Assembly (NCBI RefSeq): GCF_033115175.1
Contig: NC_084829.1
Location: 134,326,996-134,390,995, forward strand
Source of the DNA: Lepus europaeus
Lineage: Eukaryota; Chordata; Mammalia; Lagomorpha; Leporidae
DNA length: 64,000 nucleotides
Direction of reading: 5' to 3'
The translations under genes were made by a program, and so were the position numbers. Within the stretch, counting starts at the first letter, position 1. Each line of letters opens with the position of its first letter. Positions 33,914-45,780 of the stretch are shown in pieces. The notes beneath the pieces are model-generated. The model made no database searches. It was not told where the DNA came from and saw nothing but the letters and a program-made list of their open reading frames with translations.

Positions 33914-34817
33914 AACTTACCTTTCTTAACACATTCATTTATAAAATTAGCATCATTTAAGTCTTCACCCTACCACCTTTTAGGCAGCTTTATCAAATAT
34001 CAAATAGTTTTCATTGACTGAAGCATAAAATTCATTCCTATTTACTGTTGTGTGTTCTTTAAAGGTGATTGATGGCAATCCTCAGAGTTGTTGTTCATTA
34101 ATTTCCTTTAAAAAAGTATCTTCATGACTCTTGGTAATAGATTTAAAATCCTAATGATTCATTTTGATTCAAGTTATTTGCGTGAACACTACCTGTTAAC
34201 CAGTATTCAGTCTTGGTGTTTTAGATTGAGTCTCTAGTAGATAGCAACTCACAAGGATTCAAAAAGTTCATGGAAAATGCATATTATGAAAAATCTATAT
34301 GTGGATTTCAGTATTATGTTTGAACCAATTATGTTTGAACTCGTATTAGCTTGTTACAGCAAGTCTAAATGGGATCTAGTCTGAAGCACCAAATCAGATA
34401 TCAGTATGAAGAGAGCCTTTCTCATAGCAACAAGAATTCTGTTAATATTAAAGCAAGATACATCAAATTTATACTGAAGGTTATGTGGCAGAATGCTGAA
34501 ATCATTGATGCCTTACAAAAAAATTTATGGGGATATTGCACCAAAGAGAGCAGCAGTTTACGGGTAGATAACTTGTTTTGGGGGAGGATACAGTATGGAA
34601 GTTGATGCTATAGTGAATTTGTTGAAGAAATTAATCTTATTTGTGCCGTAATTGAAGAGAACTGATGACTAAAAGCATAAATAATAGTCAACACCACAGA
34701 CATCCCAACTCATTCAGCTTACAAAATTCTGACTGAAAAATTCAAATGTTGCAAACTTCCTGCTTGATGAGGGCCAAAGCTGTTATGCCCAGATCAGTTG
34801 CAGACAAGAGCAGCTTT

Positions 34818-35050
34818 CCACTAGACAGAGAAAGAGAGCTCCCATCCACCAGTTTATTCCCCAGACATCCACAATGCCTGCGACTGGGCCAGGCTGGAGG
34901 TGGGATCCAGGAATTCACTCCAGGTCTCCCATTGGAGTAGCAGGTACACAGTTACTTGAGCTATCACTGCTGCCTCCCAGAGTGTGCATTAGCGGGAAGC
35001 TACAGCTGGGAGTTATATGGAACTGGGCAGGATCTTAACTGCTAGGCCAA
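34818..35050 (-). mobile_element. CSINE in mariner
   Basis: GACAGAGAAAGAGAGCTCCC, CAATGCCTGCGACTGGGCC and TTAACTGCTAGGCCAAAAC in complement. Mariner sequence resumes at AAATAAGTGGGATCAAGATC. Confidence 0.82.
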
Positions 35051-35304
35051 AACATGTGGAAATATGAAATAAGTGGGATCAAGATCCTGAAGCATTTCTT
35101 CTAAGAATTTTAACATGGCATTACAAGTATGTAGACAGAGCAGTAGCTACCAAGAGGTGGAAGTGATGTAGTCAAAGCCAAAATGGTCCGACTCAGAGGT
35201 CATGGCAACGGTTATTTGGTACACTTATGGTATTTTTCTTTTTGACTCTACCCCGAGGGCCCAAGAACAATAACAACTGCTTAGGAGACTAAAAGAAAAC
35301 CAAA

Positions 35305-35580
35305 GCTGGAGCCAGCGTTGTGGTGTAGCCGGTTAATCCTCTTCCCGCAGTGCTGGCAGTCCCAACTGCTCTACTTCCGATGCAGCTCCCTGATAATGCC
35401 ATTTTCTGCACCTGGGAAAGTAGCAGAAAATGGTCCACGTGCTTGTGCCCCTGCACCCCTGTGGGAAACCCACATGGAGTTCCAGTTTCCTGATTGCAGC
35501 TATTTGGGGAATGAACCAATGGATGGAAGATCTCTGTGTCTTAACTCTGCCTTTCAAATAAAATGAGTAAATCCAATAAA
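35305..35580 (+). mobile_element. CSINE in mariner
   Basis: GGAGCCAGCGTTGTGGTGTA head and CTGCCTTTCAAATAAAATGA tail. A C-run and an A-run (35600-35633) follow before mariner sequence resumes. Confidence 0.88.
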
Positions 35581-35870
35581 AAGAAAACAAGTTTTGCACC
35601 CCCCCCGCCCAAAAAAAAAAAAAAAAAAAAAAAGCCTGGGAAGGCTTCCTCATAGAGGCCTTCTGTACCACAGCAAGGCTTCTGTTCCTTCTGCTCATCA
35701 AACTAGGTGATGATGGTGGGTTTTCAGGAGCCATCATAAGGCATTTACACTCTGATTTGGCCCCTTCTGATTTCTTTTTGTTCCCTAGTCTTAAAACTCT
35801 TGAAAGGGCAGCCAATTTTCTTCAGTTAACAGACTGCATTGACATAATAGAATTCCCAGGAGCCTCAGTT

Positions 35871-36186
35871 CTTTTTTTTTTTTTTTTTTTTTTTCCCCCT
35901 TAACAATTTAGTTATTGAAGTGGGGGCAGAGGGGAGAGTGAGTTCTTCCATTTGCTCGTTTACTCCCAAATAGCTGCAACAGCCAGAGCTGAGCCAGACA
36001 GAAGCCAGGATTCCAGAACTCCATCCAGGTCTTCCAGTTGGACCATCATCCACTGCTCTCCCAGGAAAATTAGCAGGGAGTAGGATCAAAAGCGGAGTAG
36101 CTGGGATCTGAAATGGCTGTCCAATGTGGGATGCCAGCATTGCAGGCAACAGCTTAGCTCACTGTGGCACAGCACTGGCCCCACCC
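35871..36186 (-). mobile_element. CSINE in mariner
   Basis: Poly(T), then complement of the body, ending GGCACAGCACTGGCCCC. CCTCAGTT at 35863-35870 and 36187-36194 are the TSD core, and the mariner reading continues across it. Confidence 0.9.
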
Positions 36187-37296
36187 CCTCAGTTTTGTAA
36201 GAATGGACTAAGTGGCTGTTATCCTCACAGGAGTATATGAATTTGATGGAGCATATGTTGAGAAAATAGTTAATATTTTTTATTTTTATCCTTTAATTCC
36301 ATTTTTTCAGATGAACATTTTAAAGTCCCATTGTATGTAGTGAAGATAATTCAACTTTCTGTTTAACTTAATGTTATTGACGGTGTTGTACATCAAATAC
36401 TTTTGCTTTAAGCATTTTGTAAATGTTTTTCATAATATGGGTGTTATAATGTATAACCTTTTCCTTTAGAACATGTAAGGTTTTTTGTTGCCAGACATAC
36501 TGTTAACAGATTTTTTTTCTTCATATGATTAGACTACAAAACTGGCAACTCTGAGGACTAGTCTCTAAAGTATAAACTTGTGTGCCACACACAAAATGCC
36601 CTCATGATAGGAAAGTCACCTGCGAACTAAGTTAGAAGCTATTGCTATAGCTCATTGTTGCACCTAGCTTTCACACAGATGCACGATGATGGGAAAGGGT
36701 TCCTTTCAGAATTGGAGTGATAATTTGCCTAAACATGATAGTTCTAGAATTAAAATGGAAATACAGTATATAATTCTTAAATTTGTCTGTAGCGTGTCTC
36801 CATCCAACATTAGACACTTGGGATTTTCAGTTAAGTAGGATCTTGGAAACCATCAGTCTGTTCTTAACTAAAAGAAGAGTCTTAACATTGCTAGTTCATT
36901 TTATGACATTCCTACCTCCCTTTTTTCGTGACGCTTGTCTTCTGTGGAGTCTACTACTTTGCATTGTAGGCATTTATTTATGTATTTACTTAATTTTGGT
37001 TTAGCTTCATGAAATCTTATACCATGTGACTTTATTTGACTGTCAGATTTCCCTTTCTTTTGGTATTTGAGAACTGCTTTCTTTTGCCAAATATTCTGAA
37101 ACTTTTCTAACATTCCTATCTATTTTTATATCTCCTACTTGCCTCTAAGTAGCTTGGATATTTTAAATGTGCCAGTAGCCAAGAAGCTATTACTTCCTTG
37201 AATGAGGACATACCTACTAAACCTAGTTTTGTTAGTTTCTTAAAAGTATTTAAGACAATTATATTGTCTTAGTATGACCTCTTATGAAGCCTTTTT

Positions 37297-37614
37297 TTTT
37301 TTTTTAAGGTTTATTTATTTGAAAGAGTTACAGAGAGAGGTATAGACAGAGACAGAGAGAGAGAGAGAGAAATCTTCCATCCGCTGGCCCACTCCCCAGA
37401 TGACCGCAACAGCCGGGGCTGCCCCGATCCAAAGCCAGGGGCCAGGAGCTTCCCCGAGTCTCCCACGTGGGTGCAGGGGCCCAAAGACCTGGGCCATCCT
37501 CCACTGCTTTCCCAGGCCACAGCAGAGAGCTGGATCGGAAGTAGAGCAGCCAGAACCAGAACCGGCGGCACTTCAGGCCAGGGCTTTAACTCGCTGCACC
37601 ACAGCGCAGCCCCC
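37297..37614 (-). mobile_element. CSINE
   Basis: TTTATTTATTTGAAAGAGTT tail side, (GA)n at 37345-37369. TSD GAAGCCTTTTT at 37286-37296 and 37615-37625. Confidence 0.93.
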
Positions 37615-37653
37615 GAAGCCTTTTTCTTAAGAAGCTTTAAGAAATTACTATGG

Positions 37654-37957
37654 GGGGAGAAGGGCAGGTGCTATGGCATAGCAGGTAAAGCCACTGCCTA
37701 TGGTGCTGCCATCCTGTATGGGCACCATTTTGAGTCCTGGCAGCTCCAATTCTGATCCAGCTTGCTGCAGGTGCACCTGGGAGGGCTGCGGAGGATGGCC
37801 CAGTTACTTGGGGCCCTGCACCCATGTGGGAGATCTGGATCAAAGTCCTGGCTCCTGGCTTTGAATCGACCAAGCTGTCAACATTGTGTCCATTTGGGGA
37901 ATGAACTAGCTGATTCTCTCTCCTCCCCCTGCCTTTCAAATAAATAAACCTTTAAAA
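37654..37957 (+). mobile_element. CSINE
   Basis: GGCAGGTGCTATGGCATAGC head and TTTCAAATAAATAAACCTTT tail. TSD AAATTACTATGG (37642-37653) against AAATTGCTATGG (37958-37969). Confidence 0.92.
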
Positions 37958-38663
37958 AAATTGCTATGGGAATTTATAGACAGAAATGTAAGAACATTGG
38001 TGTAATGAATACCTCTCCATCAGTCACTGAAACAGAAACATGATATTTGGTCTTAAAATCCGATAACTACTATCTTTGTCTATGCAGCATTTCAGAATAC
38101 GTTATCCACAATTGCAGACATTTGAGAGAATCATCTGAAACTTAATCCAGATCTGTGTTACTGAGTTCAGATGGGCAAATCATGCCAGTGCTTTAAAATA
38201 CATTCCCCCTTGAATATGTAGTGTACATGTCTGAAAAGTAGGCATGTTTGCATAACCACTCTCCTCACCTAACGAAAGCACTTAATACCATCTGTCACTC
38301 AGATCCAGTCAGATCCAAACAGATCATTCAAATTTCCTTCATATAACTTTTACTGGTTTATTCGAACCAGTATCCAATCAAGAACCAATAATTATATGTG
38401 ACAACTTTGCCCATTTTAAAAAAAGACATGTGTTTTAGATTTACCGGTGTTTTATTTTATTGGTAGTACTTTATTGGACTAGCCCAGGAATCAGCAAACT
38501 TTTTCTTAAAGGGTCACATAATAAACACTAAAAGGCTTGTGAGGCATTGTTACAAATACTCAACCATGACATATAGTCTTTATGAAAACACATGAATGTG
38601 ACCATGTTCCAATAAAACTCAAAGAACAAGTACTGTAATGTGCTGACCCCTTCCTAATGTCTT

Positions 38664-38758
38664 ATGATCTTGGGCCCCTGCACCCACGTGGGAGACTCAG
38701 GGGAAGCTCCTGGTCCCTGGCTTTGGATTGGCGCAGCCCCGACTGTTGCGGTCATCTT
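38664..38758 (+). mobile_element. CSINE middle fragment
   Basis: Only CTTGGGCCCCTGCACCCACG through GGCGCAGCCCCGACTGTTGC is present. Both ends are missing. Confidence 0.8.
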
Positions 38759-38879
38759 TGTTTTATTTTGTTTTTCTTCTCATCTGTCTCTGTTGCTGTC
38801 ATCAAGTTTTGCATCAATTTATTTAATACTGTTTAGGTACAGTATTAAATTCTCTGTGAATCCTCCCAACAACAATAAC

Positions 38880-39070
38880 AGTTACCATTAAATGAACACA
38901 TACTGTGTGCTAGGTACTTGACATAATCATATTTAATCCTTAAAAGCACCCTGGGGGGTACAGGAGTATACTAACTGCAGAAGAGAAAGTGAAGATTTGG
39001 CAGGAGATTGTGTAGTTGATCCTGTGTGTCACCTAGCTGAATGTAAACTCTAGGTCCCGCAGAGCCCTGT
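38880..39070 (+). repeat. MIR fossil
   Basis: ACACATACTGTGTGCTAGGT, ATCATATTTAATCCTTAAAA and AGAGAAAGTGAAGATTTGGC follow the MIR order. Confidence 0.6.
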
Positions 39071-40004
39071 CTTCATAAGGTTTGTGCTGTACTATCAGGC
39101 GAATGTGAAAGAGAAAATGTTAACTTTACTCCATCTGGATCAGTAATGTTTTAGAATCAAGATACAAAATGTCTATTCCTTAATCTGCTATTTGGGAGCT
39201 TTGTAAAGAACCGGAGATTAGTGTGGGTGTGCTTGCAAATTGCTGCATTACCTGGTGCTGCCATTTCTCAGATCATGGATATGGTAATTGGTGTGGTTAA
39301 GCCTGTGAGACTCCTCCTTCAGTGTCCTCAGCTGCAACTTGCATATACTTTATGTAGCTAGATTCCATTTTTCTGTATTCTGAGTTTTATTTAGCTTTAA
39401 ATAGTTTGCTCTTACTGAGGCTTTAGGGCTATTTTGCTTTGTTTTTATGACAGTGTTTATTGTGGCCTTTCAGTTAAAATATTTTTGCTGGTTTGAAAAA
39501 TTGAAGTTTAGTAGTCTTTGATGCAATTTGTCTTAAAAACCAGGAGGTGGCAGTGTTTTTCAGGTGATGATTTAAGGGTGCAGTAGGTTGTAGTTGCTGG
39601 ACACGTTTTTGATTACTAGAAAGTCAGCGAACCTAAAATATGGACCGTGTGTTCCTGTCCATAAATTCATTGAGAGCCAAAGAAACTGTTTTCATAGCAA
39701 GAAGATGACATTTTCCTGAAAGTAGGACAGCTGCATATACTTTTTATTAGAAGTAACTCTTGACAAATCAAACCATTACTAGGTATTTACTTGAAAAACA
39801 GTATAAAGCATCTTTAAATCATATTTCTAATAATTGGGCCATGGACAGTGGAAAATTATTAATATGTATTAATTATATCAGTATACCAATTATATTAATA
39901 GATTAATTATTAAAATAAAATGAGAAATTAATTTTCTTATGGTAAATGTACTATGTACTTTTTTTTTTTTTTAAGCAGGCTTTACAAAAAAAAAAGTCAA
40001 TGGT

Positions 40005-40292
40005 GGGAGTATGCATTTCGCCTTATAGTTACCATACCAGTTAGGGTGCACACCCCATATCAGAGTGCCCCAGTTGCATCCCTCTCTGCTGCTCCTATTT
40101 CCAGCTTCTTGCTGGCAGTCCCTGGGACACAGCAGTGATGGCTCAAGTACTTGTTTTTTTCCTACCATGTGGTTGACCTGGATTGAGTTCTGGGCTTCTA
40201 GCTTCAACCCCTGGCTGTTGAGGGCATTTAGGGAGTAAACAAGGGGATGGGAACTAATTCAGTCTCTCTCTCTCTCAAATAAAAAAATTTTA
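40005..40292 (+). mobile_element. Old CSINE subfamily copy
   Basis: CCCCATATCAGAGTGCCCCA, GGTTGACCTGGATTGAGTTC and the CTCTCTCTCTCAAATAAAAA tail identify the older subgroup. Confidence 0.75.
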
Positions 40293-40857
40293 ATTGAGAA
40301 AAGTAAGAAGTCACTCTGATGTGCCAGTCCACTGAATGGATGAATGTGAACATTTTGGCAGATATAAGTATTTAATGCTTATATAGACACATAAACCAAA
40401 ATTAACTCATCAAACATGTAATTTCTTTTTACTGTAATGCACATTATGGTCTTCTGTCCATGTAGCTTTATAATTTATAAAAATTTATTTAATAGTCTGT
40501 TATAAAACTGTGCTGTACTTGATGTAACCAGTCCCTTTTAAGTGGACATGTAGGTTGTCCATGTTAACAAAATTGTAATGAATAATTTTGTTTATATTTT
40601 GCTCAGTTCAGTTATTTCTGAAAATGCATTCATACCAGTTAACTGCAGTTCTACATAGGTGAATGCACATTTGTGACTATCTGAATACACATTGCCAGAT
40701 TATCTCCTGTAGGAAGTTTTTGTACCAGATTATAAGAGCATGCTGATTTAGTTAAACTTTTATCAGCACTGTTTAATATTTGCCAATATATGTAAGTGGA
40801 TCTCATTCTTATTAGCATCTCCTCAAATAATAAAAACATACATCTGTACATACGTGC

Positions 40858-40876
40858 ATACACACACACACACACA
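40858..40876 (+). repeat. (CA)n microsatellite
   Basis: About nine CA units following a CATACGTG-rich stretch. Probably length-polymorphic. Confidence 0.85.
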
Positions 40877-41316
40877 AGAAAAAAGAACTTCTATATAAAT
40901 AACTAGTCCAAGAAAAGTAATAATGGACATTTAAATGTTGCTAGAGCCAAGGAATAAATATATATAAGGAATATATTATATATATACAACTTAAGTCATA
41001 CCTTAAACATACTAGATTATAATAGTCTTAAATATTCATATAAGAAAAAAGTTTCTAACTTTTTTTAACTAAAATATTAGACATTCCACTTAAGTACTTT
41101 CCAGTATAAGAAATTAGAAACAGGGTAGAATAAACCTATGGAAAGAATAAAATTATGAACATAGACAAAAATTTAATAAAGATGATCAACTGCTAATAGT
41201 TCTTTGAAGAAATTTAAGTAGAAAAATCTTTCAGCGGTATTGAGGTGGGGGTACAGAAATAAGTGGCACTAGAAAAGCAGAAGGATGCTACAGCAGACAT
41301 GCACTATTAAGAAATC

Positions 41317-41640
41317 ATGAATCATTTGCCTGATAAACTTAAAAATTTAGAAGAAGTAGAAAATTGCCTAGGAAAATTTCATTTAGCAGAAGTGACACAA
41401 GCCGAAATGGAACACATTGGTTGTCTTAGAACTCTTAAAGATATCGGTTGTTTTAAAATTTACCAAGAATTAGAAAGGGAAAAAAATTATGCTAATTCTA
41501 ATGACTCTAGTATAACCTTGATACTTAAACCAGGTAAGATATTATAAAAGTAGTGTGGCTAATTCTACTAACGAATATAGATGTATCAATCCTAAGTGAA
41601 TTATTAGTAAGTCAAATCCATCAATGCATTTTTTAAATGG
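41317..41640 (+). mobile_element. Degenerate L1 ORF2 scrap
   Basis: A 76-codon open frame reads KLKNLEEVENCLGKF and, later, SSITLILKPGK; after a frameshift TNIDVSILSELLVSQIHQCI follows. These match the start of the L1 reverse-transcriptase region (LIPKPG and NIDAKILN blocks) with an internal deletion. It is not a host gene. Confidence 0.65.
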
Positions 41641-41948
41641 CACCTTAATTGGCATTAGGAATTATGTAAAAAGTTTAAGAGAAATATATGAGTAATGAAA
41701 TACCAATTGAGAGTAGAGATTTTCTCTGAAGGGGAGGAATAAGTATGTGATTTGGAAGAAGTGCATTGTAGGATTTAGTTTTTTTAAGCTGAATGGCAGG
41801 CATTTAGATGTTTATTGTAGTGTCCTGTCGTTTTGTGTGTCTTCATATTTCATGCTGTAGTACTTCAGTAGGTTTAACAGCTTTGTGAATTTAAATCTAA
41901 CTTTCAAATGTTGTATTTTTTGTGAAGTTTCTTAAACATTCCTCTTGA

Positions 41949-42274
41949 GGCCGGCGCCGTGGCGCACTAGGTTAATCCTCTGCCTGTGGCGCCAGCATCC
42001 CATATGGGCCCCTGGTTCTAGTCCTGGTTGCTCCTCTTCCATCCAGCTCTCTGCTGTGGCCTGGGATAGCAGTGGAGGATGGCCCAAGTGCTTGGGCCCC
42101 TGCACCCGCATGGGAGACCAGGAAGAGACTCCTGGCTCCTGGCTTTGGATCGGCATAGCTCCAGGCATTGCGGCCATTTGGAGAGTGAACCAACGGAAGG
42201 AAGACCTTTCTCTCTGTCTCTCTCACTGTCTGTAAACTACCTGTCAAATAAATATAAATAAATAAATAAATAAT
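41949..42274 (+). mobile_element. Young CSINE
   Basis: GGCCGGCGCCGTGGCGCACT head and an AAATAAATAAATAAATAA tail. Exact 13-bp TSD ACATTCCTCTTGA at 41936-41948 and 42275-42287. Confidence 0.95.
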
Positions 42275-42481
42275 ACATTCCTCTTGATGTGCTATACAAA
42301 CTAATAGAAAAAAAATTATAAGTCACCTTTAAACAAAATATGCTACATACGCATCTTCATGGATATTGTGTTTTATGGATTTGTAGGGAAGAAAAAGACT
42401 GTTAGCTCTTTTACATTCAGACTAAAAGAAGTAGCTTTCAAAGTTTCAGCCCAGGTAACAAGTGTTTTACAATTAAAAGAA

Positions 42482-42800
42482 ATGGTTGGGACTGGTGTTG
42501 CAGTGTAGCGAGTAAAGCTGCCAGCTGTGCCACCTGCATCCCACATGGGCACCAGTTTGTGTTCTGGCTGCTCCGTTTCCAATCCAGCTTCCTGCTAATG
42601 GCCTGGGAAAAGCAGTGGAAGATGACCCAAGTGCTTGGGCTCCTGCCATCCACATGAGAGATGCAGATGAAGCTCTTGGCTTCTGACTTTGGTCTGGCCC
42701 AGCCCTGGCTGTTGCAGCCATCTGGGGAGTGAACCAGCTAATGGAAGATCTCTCTCTCTCTCTCTGAGTCTGACTCTGACTTTGAAATAAGTATTTATTT
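42482..42800 (+). mobile_element. CSINE
   Basis: GGTTGGGACTGGTGTTGCAG head, CAAGTGCTTGGGCTCCTGCC body and TTTGAAATAAGTATTTATTT tail. Confidence 0.88.
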
Positions 42801-43494
42801 CTTCATATAATGTTTGTTCTTCAGTAATTGCTTTTTGTAGTTTATCCCTAAAATACGTGTGACAGTTTAGACTTGCCTGCATATGACTGAAATCTAACAG
42901 AAGGGGAATTGATTTTTCTGTTACACATGGAAGGTCTACAGTTAAAAGACCAATAAAGATATTAACAGAGTCAGAGACCCAGACTACTTCTAACTGTTTG
43001 ATCATCCTTATCTCATTGTTTCTTGGTCCCAAATGGCTACTTGAGCTCCAGCTCTCATTCAAACTCCAAGTAGCAGCAGTGAGGAAGAACAGAAAGACAA
43101 AGGAATTCTTGAAGGCTTAGTTGGTCCTTTAAGCAGACTTCCCAGAGAACAACAATTTAGTTTTCTATTTCCTTGTCCAGAACATAGTCATGTGGCCACT
43201 TGGCTGTACCAGTTGCCAGGGAACCTGAAAACTGCAGTGTATTATTTCTGCCACAGTGTACCTGGCTAGGCATTTGAGTTTTTCTGTAAAGGAATGGTAG
43301 AGTAAACATTGGAGTAAGCAACCAGGAGGCAATACCTTACAGTTATTCCAGTTTTTCTTAACAGGAAAATAGCAGAAAAACCTGGTGGTGTCTAGGTAGT
43401 ACGCTAACTGGGCTATAATATACTCATGGGAAGTGATGCCGAGAAATCTAATCTGCTTGTTGATTTAAACTTCGTTGATAACCACTGTCATTGG

Positions 43495-43660
43495 CTGAGT
43501 TCTTACTTACCAGATATATGTGCTAAGTATATTTCAACATTATTTTATGTAATTCTCACAACACCACTCTGTGGTGAGTCTGTTTCATGTTCAGATGAGA
43601 ACACTGATAGAATTTGGCTGAGTTCTTACAGCTAGTTAGTGATGTGTAAGGCGTTGAGTC
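43495..43660 (+). repeat. MIR fossil
   Basis: TTTTATGTAATTCTCACAAC, CACTCTGTGGTGAGTCTG and TTCTTACAGCTAGTTAGTGA match the MIR core in order. Confidence 0.72.
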
Positions 43661-43995
43661 TGCCTCATATGACCAGTGGTAATTGCCTCTGCCTCTGCTC
43701 GTGAATCTCTTTGCCCAGATATCTGTCCATTAATCCCAACTGCTGCCCCTGCCTCACAGGGGTACATAAAAGTGATTTATGGAAATCAGACAAGGAATGG
43801 AATAGATTGCATAGTTAAACGGAATGTGGGGAGAGAAGATGAGAAAATATAATAAAAATTGGCATCCATTTGGTATACAGAATTGAATGTTATGTGGTCC
43901 TATAGAAGTTTTACCCTGCTATGTCTTGCTTTCTATTAGAAACTAAAAAGTAGAAAGAGGGAATTTAGAGGGAATTTTCTTCATTTTGGATTCTT

Positions 43996-44321
43996 TTTTT
44001 TTTTTTTTAAGATTATTTATTTGAAAGGCAGAGTTACACACAGAGAGAAGGAAAGGCAGAGAGAGAGAGGTCTTCCATCCACTGGTTCACTCCCCAATGC
44101 CACAATGGCCAGAGCTGTGCCAATCCAAAGCCAGGAGCCAGGAGCTTCCTCCAAGTCTCCCACGTGGGTGCAGGGGCCCAAGGATTTGGGCCATCTTCTG
44201 CTTTCCAGGCCATAGCGGAGAACTGGATCAGCGGAGGAGCAACTGGGATTCAAACCAGCGCCCATATGGGATGCCCCATTACAGGCTGTGGCCTTATCTG
44301 CTATGCCACAGCGCCAGCCCC
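43996..44321 (-). mobile_element. CSINE
   Basis: Poly(T) and AAGATTATTTATTTGAAAGG tail side, head at the right ending GCGCCAGCCCC. Exact 14-bp TSD CATTTTGGATTCTT at 43982-43995 and 44322-44335. Confidence 0.95.
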
Positions 44322-44720
44322 CATTTTGGATTCTTGGTATCTTCATTTTCTTAGTCATATGATGATTTGAAAATCCTTATAATAGAATACTGGTTTTTCA
44401 TAATGTGGCTCCAGTGGATCTTAAAGATGACTAGAGTATATTGTTAACTAGTGGCTGATTTGCAAGGAGAGAAGACAGTTAAATAAGCTAAATAATGGTT
44501 ACATACTTAGTAAAAACTAGAGCTTGCTTATTTGTCTATATAAATGCTCCTGTCATGATAATCTTGAAAAATACATATGAGAAGATTCTGATTTTGATAA
44601 CTTCGTTTTGTGCTGTTTAATAGAGCTTCCTCCTTACACGGTTGTGAGCTCCTTGAGGACAAAAGACTTTGCCTTAATCATTTCTTTCCTCTGGTAACTG
44701 TAGCATTTAGAAGGTATTTG

Positions 44721-45061
44721 GTGCTGGCGCCGCGGCTCAATAGGCTAATCCTCCGCCTGTGGCGCCGGCACACCGGGTTCTAGTCCCGGTCGGGGTGCCG
44801 GATTCTATCCTGGTTGCCCCTCTTCCAGGCCAGCTCTCTGCTGTGGCCCAGGAAGGCAGTGGAGGATGGCCCAAGTGCTTGGGCCCTGTACCTGCATGGG
44901 AGACCAGGAGAAGCACCTGGCTCCTGGCTTCGGATCAGCGCAGTGCGCCGGCCGCAGCGGCCATTGGAGGGTGAACCAATGGCACAGGAAGACCTTTCTC
45001 TTGTCTCTCTCTCTCAGTATCCACTCTGCCTGTCAATAAATAAATAAATAAATAAAAAAGA
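44721..45061 (+). mobile_element. Young CSINE
   Basis: GCTGGCGCCGCGGCTCAATA head and CTGTCAATAAATAAATAAAT tail. TSD AGAAGGTATTTG (44709-44720) against AGAAGGTGTTTG (45062-45073). Confidence 0.94.
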
Positions 45062-45601
45062 AGAAGGTGTTTGAGTAAGAATGAAAGGCTAGTAAATAAA
45101 AAAGTCTGTTAATAAATATTGTAGATATTATTTCTGTTTCTTTAAACATAATGAATCAGTTACTTTACCTGAAATAGAGAAAAGTGGGTCAACATTTGCA
45201 TAGCCCCAGCACACTGTGTTAGATAGGTTGCAGCGGTTGGATACTGGGAACTGCACAGTCCAGCCCTGGAACATGATGAGTTGAGGAATCACCTTAACTG
45301 TGGTTTGACCTGGAACCTGGTGGTTACAAAGGCAAGTAGCTGGAGATAAGTCTGGCAGAGTCCTGGCATGTAAAAATTACTTAAAAATTTAAAGAATGAA
45401 AATTAGGTCCAGATTTTAAATGGTATTCTGTGGCACGTTATCTTTTAAAACATCATTTTTAGTGGGGAAAAGAAGGATATGATTTGATTATTGTAACATT
45501 AAAAATACATAAATTCATTTATTAATTTTACTCTCAGGATTATTTCTGAAAAATAAACAGAGCATTGGAGTTCAATGACTTTATTTTGTTGTATTTCTCA
45601 G

Positions 45602-45780
45602 GATGTGATCTGCGTGGTGGGAAGCTGAGTTTTTAAACTACCCCAATGGATGCAGACAGTGACGTTGCATTGGACATTTTAATTACAAATGTAGTCTGTG
45701 TTTTTAGAACAAGATGCCATTTGAACTTAAGGAAGATTGCTTTGGAAGGAGCAAATGTAATTTATAAGCGTGATGTTGGA
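45602..45780 (+). CDS. TBPL1: TBPL1 exon 2 (first coding exon, ATG at 45646)
   Basis: The acceptor is TTTCTCAG ending at 45601 and the donor is GTAAGT at 45781. The first 44 nt are 5'UTR. Codons 1-45 begin MDADSDVALDILITNVV and end KRDVG, opening the first TBP repeat. The exon ends in phase 0. I chose this start because it matches the known TBPL1 N-terminus and an in-frame TAA lies 12 nt upstream (45634-45636), which excludes any N-terminal extension. Confidence 0.95.

Larger units (their letters stand above)
34255..36328 (+). mobile_element. Tc1/mariner-type DNA transposon fossil, split by three SINEs
   Basis: The left end (TTCAAAAAGTTCATGGAAAA) is an imperfect inverted match of the right end (CAGATGAACATTTTAAAG, about 36308-36326). 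Between them a degenerate transposase is readable: the HSDLAPSDFFLFP catalytic-region motif (about 35745-35785) is diagnostic for mariner transposases, with DNA-binding and linker pieces before it. SINEs at 34818, 35305 and 35871 interrupt it, and stops are frequent. I believe it is an old eutherian mariner, but I cannot give the exact subfamily. Confidence 0.85.
17166..45601 (+). other. TBPL1 intron 1 (about 28.4 kb)
   Basis: This runs from the candidate exon-1 donor to the acceptor at 45600-45601. I recognised no other gene in it. It is filled with the SINEs, mariner, L2, MIR, LTR and L1 pieces listed separately. Stretches with nothing recognisable beyond short duplications or AT-rich runs include about 17350-19968, 22560-24180, 24410-25590, 26360-27475, 28060-28840, 33040-34250, 36330-37285, 37970-38660, 39080-40000, 40300-41310 and 42805-43490. 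Confidence 0.6.

Noticed and set aside
41317-41547. 76-codon open frame that looks protein-like
   Set aside because: It contains the L1 ORF2 block SSITLILKPGK and continues after a frameshift into the NID-ILS block, so it is a LINE fossil.
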